Assembly (NCBI RefSeq): GCF_010725885.1
Contig: NZ_AP022600.1
Coordinates: 6,138,001-6,202,000 of the forward strand
DNA: 64,000 nucleotides
Direction of reading: 5' to 3'
From: Mycolicibacterium tokaiense
GTDB lineage: Bacteria; Actinomycetota; Actinomycetes; Mycobacteriales; Mycobacteriaceae
Of this stretch, positions 1-8,252 are shown piece by piece; position 1 is the stretch's first letter, and every line of letters begins with the position of its first letter. The translations under genes and the position numbers were made by a program. Below the pieces are notes generated by a model. The model had not been told where the DNA came from. It saw only the letters and a program-made list of their open reading frames with translations, and searched no databases.

Positions 1-471
1 ACCGTGCCAGGCGTAACTGGCGATGATGTTGAGGATGGTCCCGCTTCCCGCCGCGAGCATGTGTTGGGCCGCGGCGTGGGTGCAGTAGTAGGTGCCGTTG
101 AGCACGATGTCGGTCACCGCTTTCCAACCGCCCGGCGACAGCTCCTCCGACGGCACCACGAAGTTGCCCGCGGCATTGTTGACCAGAGCATCCAGGCGCC
201 CGTGCCGGGCGGCCAGGCCGTCCACCGCGGCGGACACAGCCTCGTGGTCGCGGACGTCGCAGACCAGCGCCTCGGCCTGTCCGCCGGCGTCGGCGATCAG
301 TGCCACGGTCTCATCGAGGGCCTCCTGGCGCCGGCCGAGCACCGCGACCACGCCACCGGCCAGGGCCCAGCGTTGCGCGATGGCACGGCCGATGCCCGAG
401 CCGCCGCCGGTGACCAGTGCGACGCGGCCGGCGAACTCCGCGGCGAGATCGGGCAGGGTGGGGGTCGTCAT
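1..471 (-). CDS. Short-chain dehydrogenase/reductase, 2,4-dienoyl-CoA reductase-like (C-terminus cut by window edge)
   Basis: An SDR oxidoreductase expected to use NAD(P)H. Translating the minus strand from the ATG at 471 gives about 157 residues before the window ends. The Rossmann cofactor motif TGGGSGIG lies near residues 20-27 and the NNAAGNF motif near residue 100. The NNAAG form of the usual NNAG, followed by a stretch ending ASYAWHG, resembles bacterial 2,4-dienoyl-CoA reductase (FadH-type SDR) proteins, so an enoyl- or dienoyl-CoA substrate is a reasonable guess. The active-site Tyr-x-x-x-Lys should lie beyond the window and is not seen. The ATG overlaps the stop of the upstream acyl-CoA ligase (ATGA), so the two are probably translated together in an operon with the amine oxidase. 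The fold is certain; the substrate is inferred. Confidence 0.85.
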   Translation of the reverse strand, partial: MTTPTLPDLAAEFAGRVALVTGGGSGIGRAIAQRWALAGGVVAVLGRRQEALDETVALIADAGGQAEALVCDVRDHEAVSAAVDGLAARHGRLDALVNNAAGNFVVPSEELSPGGWKAVTDIVLNGTYYCTHAAAQHMLAAGSGTILNIIASYAWHG

Positions 472-2510
472 GAGAGAACCTTTCCGGTTGGGCTGCACCG
501 GGTTACGACCAGCGCATCGACGGCGAGCGCCCCGGTGGCGGTGGCGCGGACGGGGTTGAGCTCGATCTCGTCGACGCCCGCGTGGGAGGCAACAAGACGC
601 GACACGGTGACGATCACGTCGGCGAGGGCGGCCACGTCCACCGGAGCACGCCCGCGCCAGCCCCGCAGCAGGGGTGCGATGCGCAGGGCTTCGAGCATGG
701 CGGTGGCGGTGGCGGCGGTGACCGGGGCGCATTCCATCCTGATGTCGCGGTGCACCTCGGTCTCGGTGCCGCCGGCGCCGACCACCACCACGGGCCCCAG
801 GTCGGGGTCGCGCCGGGCGGCCACCAGCACTTCGACGGCATCGGGTCTGCGGTCCAGTTCCTCGAGCACGTAGTCGCCGTCGCCGAGTCGGGCGCGCATG
901 TCGGCGAGCGCCTCGCGGGCCTGCAGACCGGTGAGGTGGGTGTGCACACCGCCGGCCTCGCTCTTGTGTTCCAGCCACCCGGCCTTGAGCACCAGCGGTT
1001 CCCGCAGGCCGGCTGCGAGGTCGGCGTCGTCGTGCACCAGGACGCCCGGGGGAAATTCGATGCCGGCCTCCCCCAGCCAGGTCCGGGCCGCCCAGTATCC
1101 GGCCCCGATGGTGGTGGTGTCGTCACACGGTGGCACCTCGGCCGGCGGGGTTGCGGTGGCGGCGGCCAGGTGGGCCAGCACCCGCATTGCCGCTTCGATA
1201 CTGCCGTAGACCGGCACCCCACTGCGCCAGAGCACCTGTGCGGTGTCCGAATCCGGCGCCATGGAGTGCACGATCACAGGAATGCCTGCCACGCCCAGCT
1301 TCTCGGCGACAGCCGCTTCGGCCCCCGCCAGGGCAGGGGTGTCCTGGCCATAGCAGCCGAAGTATCCGGTGAGCACCACGGCGTCCACGCCGCCGGTGGC
1401 GCCCACCTGTTCGACCACCCGGGCGTAGTTGCGTAGATCCTGCTCGCCGGCACCGGCCAGATCCACCGGGTTGCTGCACGCCGCACCCGAGGGAAGTTGC
1501 GCGGCAAGTGTTTCCGCGAGGGCCTCGGGAAGCTGCGGCACCGTCAGCCCGGCCGCGGCGGCCACGTCGGCCGCGATCCCGCTCTGTCCACCGCTGTCAC
1601 CCACGATGGCGATGCGCCGGCCGCGCGGCAGGGACGCGGCGAGCAAACCCCGCGCGACGTCGATGAGTTCGGTGGGGGTGGACACCCGTACCACTCCGGC
1701 GGCGCGGCAGGCGGCGTCAACGACATCCACTGGTGCGGTGAGTGATCCGGTGTGGGTACGGGCCAGTCGGACGCTGGCGTTGCTGGCCCCGACGGTCAGC
1801 AGTACCGTCGGCTTGCCCGATGCGCGCAGTGCGGCCAGGGTTTCGAACAGGGCCTGCCCGCCGGCGAAGCTCTCCAGGTACAGCGCGATGACGGCGGTGT
1901 CGTCACGGTCGGCCAGGTCAGCGAGCAGTTCGGTGGCGGTGACGTCGGACTGGTTGCCGATGGACAAAAATCGTGAGATGCCGATCCCGGCCCGGCGGCC
2001 GATCGCCACCAGCTCCGAACCCAGTTGACCGCTCTGGGAGACGATCGCCAGCGGCCCGGGGGTCGGGGCGCCCCACATCAGCCGCAGTTCGTGGGTGGCG
2101 TCGTAGATGCCCAGGCTGTTGCTGCCGATCAGGCGCGCACCGGCGGCGGTGATGCGGGCGGCCAGTGCGGTGTCGTCGGCAATGCCGGCGGTGATGCCCA
2201 GGAAGCCGCGGGTGCCGCGCGCCAGGGCGGCGTCCACCACGTCGTCGACGTGGTGGGCGGGTACGCACAGCGCGACCAGTTCGGGAGTCTCGGGGAGCTC
2301 GGAAATGCTTGCTGCGCAGCCCCTGCCGAGGACGGTGGCCGAGCGGCTGTTGACCAGGTGCACAGCGCGGCGATGCGCGCCGGCCAGCGCACCGGAGGCC
2401 AGCCAGTACCCCCACTTGGCAGGGTCGTCCGAGGCTCCGACCACGGCCACCGATGCCGGATCGGTGAACACGCGCAGATCGGGTCGCGACGGGCTTGCCA
2501 CGGCGGTCAT
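468..2510 (-). CDS. NDP-forming acyl-CoA synthetase (acetate-CoA ligase, ADP-forming family)
   Basis: Predicted to make an acyl-CoA from a free acid, CoA and ATP, giving ADP and phosphate. The 680-residue protein fuses the alpha and beta parts: an N-terminal CoA-binding Rossmann domain (TDPASVAVVGAS, about residues 13-24), succinyl-CoA-ligase-like domains (SQSGQLGSE near 158, and RTHTGSLT near 255 holding the probable phosphorylated histidine), and a C-terminal ATP-grasp domain from about residue 475 (VVVGAGGTETEV). The reading frame stays open 64 codons further upstream, but that stretch overlaps the amine oxidase gene. The ATG at 2510 forms an ATGA overlap with the amine oxidase stop and is preferred. 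It also overlaps the downstream dehydrogenase by ATGA. The acid substrate is unknown; in this operon it may come from oxidation of an amine-derived aldehyde. Confidence 0.88.
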   Translation of the reverse strand: MTAVASPSRPDLRVFTDPASVAVVGASDDPAKWGYWLASGALAGAHRRAVHLVNSRSATVLGRGCAASISELPETPELVALCVPAHHVDDVVDAALARGTRGFLGITAGIADDTALAARITAAGARLIGSNSLGIYDATHELRLMWGAPTPGPLAIVSQSGQLGSELVAIGRRAGIGISRFLSIGNQSDVTATELLADLADRDDTAVIALYLESFAGGQALFETLAALRASGKPTVLLTVGASNASVRLARTHTGSLTAPVDVVDAACRAAGVVRVSTPTELIDVARGLLAASLPRGRRIAIVGDSGGQSGIAADVAAAAGLTVPQLPEALAETLAAQLPSGAACSNPVDLAGAGEQDLRNYARVVEQVGATGGVDAVVLTGYFGCYGQDTPALAGAEAAVAEKLGVAGIPVIVHSMAPDSDTAQVLWRSGVPVYGSIEAAMRVLAHLAAATATPPAEVPPCDDTTTIGAGYWAARTWLGEAGIEFPPGVLVHDDADLAAGLREPLVLKAGWLEHKSEAGGVHTHLTGLQAREALADMRARLGDGDYVLEELDRRPDAVEVLVAARRDPDLGPVVVVGAGGTETEVHRDIRMECAPVTAATATAMLEALRIAPLLRGWRGRAPVDVAALADVIVTVSRLVASHAGVDEIELNPVRATATGALAVDALVVTRCSPTGKVLS

Positions 2511-3904
2511 CGCAGGGCCGCCAGGATCTCCGCGGCAGCGCGCCGGCCCGAGGCGATGGCACCGTCGATGTAGCCGTTCCACACCGGCGAGGTCTCGGTG
2601 CCGGCCCAGTGCAGGGGTCCGCAGGCGGTCCGCCAGCCTGTTTCGGCGTGCTCCAGCCACACTCCGGGTGCGGGGTTGGCGGCGTATCCGCCGTGCGCCC
2701 ACGGGTCGTCGGGCCAGTTCTTCTCCGTGTAGTGCAGCGGCGCACCGGCCTGGTCACCGAACAGGGCGGTGAGCGTGGCCAGTACATCGGCTCGGCGTTG
2801 AGCGTCCGGCAGGCGCGCCCAGCGCTGCTGGCGATCGGCGTAGACAAAGGACACCAGCACACCGAGGCGGCCGTCCTCGGGCGAATTGTCGAACACCACG
2901 CCCACCGAGTGATCGCCGTAGACCGTGGCCTCGCCGGAGAGGCCGACGGACCGCCAGAACGGGGTGTCGTACACGGTGTGGATCTTGGCCACGTCTCCCA
3001 TGGGGCTGCGTTCCATCCAGCGGTTGCGGGCCTGGGGCAGCGGCGGGGTGAACTGGATGCGCACCGCTGCGCCGGGCGCCGCGGCCACGACGACACGGCG
3101 GGCCCGGACCTGTCCGCGGGCGGTGTCGACGAGCACCCCACCGTCGTCGAGCACGGTGATGCGGTGCACGGCGGCATCGGTGTGCACACGGTCACCGAGG
3201 TACGCGGCCATCGCCTGCGGTATCGCCTGGGCGCCCGCGTTGAAGCGGCGTTCCTGCGCGCAACCCTCGGTCTCCATCAGCTGGTCGAATCCGCCGGCGG
3301 AGGCAACGTAGAAGAGGAAGTGAAACAGCGAGATGTCGCGCGGCTCGACTGTCCACACGCCCTGCACCGCCAGGGCCAGCCGGGTCCGGGCGTCCCCGTC
3401 GGATACTTCGCGATCCAGGTAGGTCTGCACGGTCTGGCTGTCCCAGTCGGCGATGGACGCTGTGGCGCCGGGATGGTCGGGGTCGATCGTCGCCGCCAGC
3501 GCATCGATCTGCTCGGTGGCGGCCTCGTAGGCGGCGACACCGGGGCCGTCGGCCGGTCCGGCATTGCGGAAGGGCCGGCAGACGCCGTCGGTCCACAGCT
3601 CCAGGTGATCCCCGGTGTTGTACGTCGGGAAAGTGCTGACGCCGAATCGCTGCGCGGCGGCGAGGAGTCGGGTCTGGGTGGGCCCCACCCACTGGCCACC
3701 ATGATCGATGACAAGGCCGGACACGTGGTCGAGGCGTTCGGAGAGAACCCGTCCACCCACCCGGTCCGCTGCCTCCAGCACCACCACGTCGACGCCGTCA
3801 TCGTGCAGGTCGACAGCGGTCGTCAGGCCGGCGTAACCGGCGCCGACCACCACTGTCGTCGCGGTCGCCGGCAAGGGCGCGCGGCCGGCAGATTCGTCTG
3901 TCAT
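2507..3904 (-). CDS. Flavin-containing amine oxidase (monoamine/putrescine oxidase family)
   Basis: Predicted to oxidise a primary or secondary amine to an aldehyde, with release of ammonia or an amine and hydrogen peroxide, using FAD. The 465-residue length is usual for the family. The FAD-binding motif VVVGAGYAGL is at about residues 18-27, the arginine-rich GGRV motif near 50-53, and the C-terminal flavin motif WAGTETSPVWNGYIDGAI near 432-449. There is no signal peptide, so it should be cytoplasmic. It is the first gene of the minus-strand operon and diverges from the NCS1 permease unit across a 125-base control region, which suggests that uptake and oxidation of an amine or nitrogen compound are controlled together. 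The family also includes non-amine oxidases, so the substrate is open. Confidence 0.88.
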   Translation of the reverse strand: MTDESAGRAPLPATATTVVVGAGYAGLTTAVDLHDDGVDVVVLEAADRVGGRVLSERLDHVSGLVIDHGGQWVGPTQTRLLAAAQRFGVSTFPTYNTGDHLELWTDGVCRPFRNAGPADGPGVAAYEAATEQIDALAATIDPDHPGATASIADWDSQTVQTYLDREVSDGDARTRLALAVQGVWTVEPRDISLFHFLFYVASAGGFDQLMETEGCAQERRFNAGAQAIPQAMAAYLGDRVHTDAAVHRITVLDDGGVLVDTARGQVRARRVVVAAAPGAAVRIQFTPPLPQARNRWMERSPMGDVAKIHTVYDTPFWRSVGLSGEATVYGDHSVGVVFDNSPEDGRLGVLVSFVYADRQQRWARLPDAQRRADVLATLTALFGDQAGAPLHYTEKNWPDDPWAHGGYAANPAPGVWLEHAETGWRTACGPLHWAGTETSPVWNGYIDGAIASGRRAAAEILAALR

Positions 3905-3923
3905 GGGCCCAGTCTGTAGTTAA

Positions 3924-3940
3924 TTGGCCCGCCAGTCAAG
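3924..3940. repeat. Direct repeat copy 1 with TGGC-CC-GCCA core, divergent promoter region
   Basis: The core TGGCCCGCCAGTCA recurs at 4002-4018 as TGGCCCGCCAATCA. The centre TGGC-CC-GCCA is an inverted repeat. The two copies flank the space between the amine oxidase and permease units, as expected for operator sites of one regulator; the regulator is not identified. Confidence 0.55.
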
Positions 3941-3965
3941 AATAAACGTGAAGCGGATCCAGGGC

Positions 3966-3990
3966 TTGACACGCTGTGGCGTCAGCCACA
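3966..3990 (+). promoter_or_regulatory. Candidate -35 box TTGACA and hairpin/operator upstream of the permease unit
   Basis: TTGACA at 3966-3971 matches the sigma-A -35 consensus. It is followed by the perfect inverted repeat TGTGGC-GTCA-GCCACA at 3975-3990. A convincing -10 at 16-18 bases is not obvious (CACACT or ACACTT), so the promoter call is tentative. The inverted repeat sits where a repressor would block polymerase. Confidence 0.4.
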
Positions 3991-4001
3991 CACTTTCTAA
4001 A

Positions 4002-4018
4002 CTGGCCCGCCAATCAGA
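4002..4018. repeat. Direct repeat copy 2 with TGGC-CC-GCCA core
   Basis: Second copy of the motif at 3924-3940, with one difference in the TGGCCCGCCA(G/A)TCA core. It ends 11 bases before the GTG start of the small membrane protein, close enough to affect its transcription or translation start. Confidence 0.55.
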
Positions 4019-4029
4019 AATGAGCCGCT

Positions 4030-4194
4030 GTGGAGAACCCGTCGTACGAGCAGCAATTGAAGGACCGACTGACGCTGATCGAGAGCGCCGACGCAGGCGC
4101 CGTGACCGTCGCCGACCTGCCCCTCCGCGACCTCATCTTGACCGTCGCGACCCTGGCCGTGACCATCGTCGCGCTCCTGTGGTGGGCGTACTGA
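4030..4194 (+). CDS. Small single-span membrane protein (54 aa) coupled to the NCS1 permease
   Basis: A 54-residue open frame from GTG 4030 whose stop overlaps the start of the permease gene (TGATG). Residues 1-33 are charged and polar, with several acidic residues; residues 34-52 are hydrophobic (DLILTVATLAVTIVALLWW) and should form one transmembrane helix, leaving a two-residue tail. I do not recognise a named family. Its size, single helix and translational coupling resemble the small accessory proteins found beside some sodium/solute symporters, so a role as partner or stabiliser of the permease is proposed. It has no strong Shine-Dalgarno, which keeps the start somewhat uncertain; the coupling and the clean helix argue that it is real. 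Confidence 0.65.
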   Translation: MENPSYEQQLKDRLTLIESADAGAVTVADLPLRDLILTVATLAVTIVALLWWAY

Positions 4195-5660
4195 TGACCG
4201 AGAGCATCCGCGAAAGCACCCCGACCACCGCCCGCGACGGCAGCCCGGACGCCACCCTCACCGATCTGCCCCTGCTCCCCCACGAACGCATCTGGGGCTT
4301 CTGGCAGCACTCCTCGGTGAACATCGGCCTCGCCATCGCCACCTGGGCGTTCCTGCAGGGAGCGGCCGTCGCCTACTACGTGGGCTTCGTGCAGGCGATC
4401 GCCACCATCGTCATCGGCTACGGCCTCAGCGTGCTGGCGGTGGCGCTGGCCCCCTGCATGCCGTCGGTGAAGTACGGCATCGAACAGTTCGTCGGCCTGC
4501 GGTGCACCTTCGGTGAGACCGGGGCCCGGCTGGTCATGATCGTCATGTCGACGCTGCTGGCGGCGGCGTGGTCGGCCATCCTGGCGATCATGTTCGGCCA
4601 CGGCCTGGTGGTGGTGGCCAATCAGCTCTTCGGGCTCGAACTCTCGCAGGCCGGAGCTGCGGCCAGCCTGTTGGCGCTGACCGCCATCACGGTGTCAGCG
4701 CTGATCCTGGCCCGCGGGCCGGTCTCGGTGGAGGCGGTGTGCCGGGTGCTGGCACCGATGCTGCTGGTGATCCTCGTCGGCATCATCATCATCGTCTTCA
4801 CCCAGCACAGCTGGTCCGAACTGGCCGCGCTTGCCCCGCTGGGCGGCGTCACCGACGACCCCCACCTCAGCTTCGTCCTGGCCGTCGAACTGAGCATTGC
4901 CGGCGGCTTCGCCTGGTGGCCCAACCTCGGGAACCTCGCGCGGCTGACCCGCAGCTCGCGCGCCGCGTTCTGGCCGAACTGGCTGGGCGTGTTCGGCGCC
5001 TCGGTGGTGGCCGCCGCGGTGGGCGCCATGGCGGCGCTGTCGCTGCAGGTGGAAGAACCCACCCAATGGTTCATCCCCTTGGCCGGCGTCGGGATCGGAG
5101 TGGTGGCCCTGGTGATCGTCTGCCTGGCCAACATCGCCGCCATCCTGTCGCAGGGATACGCCTCGATGGTCGCCCTCAAGGGTGGCGGAGGCCGGGTGTT
5201 TCGGGCCGCGGCCTGGCCCTGGCTGGTCGCCACCATCCTGGTGCCCGCGGCCGTCCTGGTGTTCTTCCCTGCCGCCGTCTACGACAACTACGGCCGCTTC
5301 CTGTCCTGGGGCGCAATCGTGCTGGCCCCACTGTGTGCGGTGCAGATCGTCGACTACTTCATCCTGCGGCGCCGCCAACTCAGCGTCCGGGACCTCTTCC
5401 TGCCCGCGTACCTTTCCGCCTACGGTTACTGGAAGGGCGTCAACCCGGCCGCCTTCGCGGCAGTAGGTGCCGGCGCAGTGACGTATTCGCTTGTGCTAAA
5501 CCCGGTTTCGTACGAACCGAGCGAGGTGTTCCGCTACACCACTGCGTCGCTGCCCGCGTTCGCGGTTGCCGGCGTGACGTTCTACGTCCTGACCAAGCTG
5601 GTGGTGCAGCGCCTGGGGTTGGGCGGATACCCGAACACGACGCACCGTCGGTACAACTAG
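4194..5660 (+). CDS. NCS1-family permease (purine/cytosine/allantoin permease-like)
   Basis: A 488-residue integral membrane transporter, predicted to import a nucleobase, allantoin, hydantoin or related nitrogen compound by cation symport. About 12 hydrophobic segments can be followed through the sequence. The N-terminal LLPHERIWGFWQHSSVNIGLAIA region (residues 27-49) and the internal GGFAWWPNLGNLARL stretch are typical of the cytosine/purine/uracil/thiamine/allantoin permease family. The frame stays open 90 codons upstream, but the ATG at 4194 overlaps the stop of the 54-residue membrane protein and begins the family-like N-terminus. The divergent amine oxidase operon suggests that the imported compound, or a product of it, is oxidised there. 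Substrate unknown. Confidence 0.85.
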   Translation: MTESIRESTPTTARDGSPDATLTDLPLLPHERIWGFWQHSSVNIGLAIATWAFLQGAAVAYYVGFVQAIATIVIGYGLSVLAVALAPCMPSVKYGIEQFVGLRCTFGETGARLVMIVMSTLLAAAWSAILAIMFGHGLVVVANQLFGLELSQAGAAASLLALTAITVSALILARGPVSVEAVCRVLAPMLLVILVGIIIIVFTQHSWSELAALAPLGGVTDDPHLSFVLAVELSIAGGFAWWPNLGNLARLTRSSRAAFWPNWLGVFGASVVAAAVGAMAALSLQVEEPTQWFIPLAGVGIGVVALVIVCLANIAAILSQGYASMVALKGGGGRVFRAAAWPWLVATILVPAAVLVFFPAAVYDNYGRFLSWGAIVLAPLCAVQIVDYFILRRRQLSVRDLFLPAYLSAYGYWKGVNPAAFAAVGAGAVTYSLVLNPVSYEPSEVFRYTTASLPAFAVAGVTFYVLTKLVVQRLGLGGYPNTTHRRYN

Positions 5661-5682
5661 ACGCCGACGGCGTGGGCACACG

Positions 5683-7707
5683 ATGATGGGCGGCATGACC
5701 CTCGACATCGAGACCGGAGACAACGCCGCGGACGATGTGCGCCCGTACGTCGACCCCCCGCTCACGGTGACGGCGCCGGTGCCGTACGCACCGGTGGGCG
5801 GGTTGCGCAATCCGTTTCCGCCCATCGCCGACTACGGCTTCCTGTCCGACTGCGAGAACACCTGCCTGGTGTCCTCGGCCGGCTCGATCGAATGGCTCTG
5901 TGTGCCGCGGCCGGACTCCCCCAGCGTGTTCGGCGCGATCCTGGACCGCGGTGCCGGGCATTTCCGGCTGGCCCCCTACGGCGTCGCGGTGCCCTCGGCA
6001 CGCCGCTACCTGCCCGGCAGCCTGATCCTGGAGACCACCTGGCAGACCCACACCGGCTGGCTCATCGTCCGCGAGGCGCTGGTGCAGGGCCCCTGGCACG
6101 ACCTGGAGCGGCGCTCACGCACGCACCGGCGTACCCCGATGGACTGGGACGCCGAACACATCCTGCTGCGCACGGTCCGCTGCGTCAGCGGCACGGTCGA
6201 ACTGGTGATGAGCTGCGAGCCGTCGTTCGACTACCACCGCATCCCGTCCAAGTGGGAGTACTCCGGTCCGGCCTACGGCGAGGCGATCGCGCGGGCCAGC
6301 CGCAACCCCGACGCACACCCGACGCTGCGGCTGACCACCAATCTGCGATTGGGTCTCGAGGGCCACGAGGCCCGCGCACGCACCCGGCTCACCGAGGGCG
6401 ACAACGTCTTCGTGGCACTGTCGTGGTCCGGGCATCCCGCCCCGCAGACGTACGAGGAAGCTGCCAACAAGATGTGGCAGACCAGCGAGATGTGGCGGCA
6501 GTGGATCAACATCGGCGATTTCCCCGACCACCCGTGGCGCTCCTATCTGCAGCGCAGCGCGCTGACCCTGAAGGGGCTGACGTACTCCCCCACCGGTGCC
6601 CTGCTGGCGGCCAGCACGACGTCGCTGCCCGAGACCCCGCAGGGTGAGCGCAACTGGGACTACCGCTACGCCTGGGTGCGCGATTCGACGTTCGCGCTGT
6701 GGGGCCTCTACACCCTGGGCCTGGACCGCGAGGCCGACGACTTCTTCGCCTTCATCGCCGACGTGTCCGGCGCCAACAACGGCGAGCGCCACCCTTTGCA
6801 GGTGATGTACGGGGTGGGCGGCGAACGCAGCCTCGAAGAGGCCGAGCTGAACCACCTGTCGGGCTACGACAACGCGCGACCCGTGCGGATCGGCAACGGC
6901 GCGTACAGCCAGATGCAGCACGACATCTGGGGCACGATGCTCGATTCGGTGTACCTGCACACCAAGTCCCGCGAGCAGATCCCCGAGAGCCTGTGGCCGG
7001 TGCTCAAGAACCAGGTGGAAGAGGCCATCAAGCACTGGAAGGAACCCGACCGCGGCATCTGGGAGGTGCGTGGCGAACCCCAGCACTTCACCTCCAGCAA
7101 GATCATGTGCTGGGTGGCGCTGGACCGCGGCTCCAAACTCGCCGAACTCGAGGGTGAGCGCAGCTACGCCCAGCAGTGGCGCGTCATCGCCGAGGAGATC
7201 AAGGCCGACATCCTGGCCCGCGGCGTGGACTCGCGCGGCGTGCTGACCCAGCGCTACGGCGACGACGCGCTGGACGCCTCACTGCTGTTGGCGGTGCTGA
7301 CCCGTTTCCTGCCACCGGACGACCCGCGGATCCGCGCGACGGTGCTGGCGATCGCCGACGAGCTCACCGAGGACGGCCTGGTGCTGCGCTACCGCGTCGA
7401 GGAGACCGACGACGGCCTGTCCGGCGAGGAGGGGGCGTTCACCATCTGCTCGTTCTGGCTGGTGTCCGCGCTGGTGGAGATCGGTGAGATCCACCGGGCC
7501 CGGCATCTGTGTGAGCGGCTGCTGAGCTTCGCCAGCCCGCTGCACCTCTACGCCGAGGAGATCGAACCCCGGACCGGCCGGCACCTGGGCAACTTCCCGC
7601 AGGCGTTCACCCACCTCGCGCTGATCAACGCCGTGGTGCACGTGATCCGCGCCGAGGAGGAGGCCGACGCCTCGGGCACGTTCCAGCCCGCCAACGCCCC
7701 CATGTGA
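5683..7707 (+). CDS. treH: GH15-family trehalase
   Basis: Hydrolyses trehalose to two glucose units and so recycles the mycobacterial storage and cell-wall sugar. The 674-residue protein closely matches what I recall of the mycobacterial GH15 trehalase (Rv2402). An N-terminal beta-domain begins at NPFPPIADYGFLSD (about residue 42) and is followed by the alpha/alpha-barrel: RNWDYRYAWVRDSTFALWG near residue 325, which carries a probable catalytic acid, and PRTGRHLGNFPQAFTH near residue 630, at the second catalytic region. No signal peptide, so cytoplasmic. The start is ambiguous: ATG 5683 is used here, while ATG 5695 (MTLDIETG) is equally possible, as neither has a strong Shine-Dalgarno. It lies 22 bases after the permease gene but belongs to the conserved trehalase-lepA neighbourhood. 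Confidence 0.9.
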   Translation: MMGGMTLDIETGDNAADDVRPYVDPPLTVTAPVPYAPVGGLRNPFPPIADYGFLSDCENTCLVSSAGSIEWLCVPRPDSPSVFGAILDRGAGHFRLAPYGVAVPSARRYLPGSLILETTWQTHTGWLIVREALVQGPWHDLERRSRTHRRTPMDWDAEHILLRTVRCVSGTVELVMSCEPSFDYHRIPSKWEYSGPAYGEAIARASRNPDAHPTLRLTTNLRLGLEGHEARARTRLTEGDNVFVALSWSGHPAPQTYEEAANKMWQTSEMWRQWINIGDFPDHPWRSYLQRSALTLKGLTYSPTGALLAASTTSLPETPQGERNWDYRYAWVRDSTFALWGLYTLGLDREADDFFAFIADVSGANNGERHPLQVMYGVGGERSLEEAELNHLSGYDNARPVRIGNGAYSQMQHDIWGTMLDSVYLHTKSREQIPESLWPVLKNQVEEAIKHWKEPDRGIWEVRGEPQHFTSSKIMCWVALDRGSKLAELEGERSYAQQWRVIAEEIKADILARGVDSRGVLTQRYGDDALDASLLLAVLTRFLPPDDPRIRATVLAIADELTEDGLVLRYRVEETDDGLSGEEGAFTICSFWLVSALVEIGEIHRARHLCERLLSFASPLHLYAEEIEPRTGRHLGNFPQAFTHLALINAVVHVIRAEEEADASGTFQPANAPM

Positions 7708-7752
7708 ATTCATCACTTGCGTGACTGCCCGGCGGGCAGCACGATCGAGGGC

Positions 7753-8250
7753 ATGACCGATGAGCAGACGCCCGCCACCGACACCACCGCCGGACTGCGC
7801 GGCCTGTCCGCAGACCTGGACGCCATCGCCGCGAAACTCGGGGTGAAGTCCGTTCTGGTGATGCGGTCGGAACCCGACTCGATGGTGGTGGCCGCCACCG
7901 CGGGTGAGGCCTCCAAGCACTACACCGTGGGCGCCGCGGGCAAGAAGGCCGGCGACACCGATCGTGTCCCGCTGTACTGCGAGCGCGTGGTGAACACCGA
8001 TGCACCGTTGTTCGTCGAGGACTCCCGCGCGGACGCCACCTTCGCCGGCAACGAGGACGAGGTGGAGTTCGGCCTGCACAACTACCTGGGGCTCGCCGTG
8101 CACGGTCCCGGCGGCGACGTGGTCGGCACGGTCTGCGTCCTCGACGATTCGGCCCGCACCTACGGCGACGACGAGGTGGCGGCGCTGGAGGATCTGCGCG
8201 ACAACGTCGAACGCGCGCTGCGCGAAGATGATTCAGCGCTGGGCGGCTGA
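7753..8250 (+). CDS. GAF-domain protein
   Basis: A 165-residue protein that is essentially one GAF domain. Recognisable parts are VCVLDDSARTYGDDEVAALEDLRDNVERAL near the C-terminus and LFVEDSRADATFAGNEDEVEFGLHNYLGLAVHG in the middle. There is no attached kinase, cyclase or output domain, so it is a stand-alone sensor or small-molecule-binding module; a single cysteine (in YCERVV) and another in VCVL might serve redox sensing, but this is a guess. ATG 7753 is preferred over the longer frame because a CGAGGGC ribosome-binding site precedes it and the residues before it are unlike a protein start. It converges with the LppR-like gene, leaving only two bases between the stops. Confidence 0.8.
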   Translation: MTDEQTPATDTTAGLRGLSADLDAIAAKLGVKSVLVMRSEPDSMVVAATAGEASKHYTVGAAGKKAGDTDRVPLYCERVVNTDAPLFVEDSRADATFAGNEDEVEFGLHNYLGLAVHGPGGDVVGTVCVLDDSARTYGDDEVAALEDLRDNVERALREDDSALGG

Positions 8251-8252
8251 GT

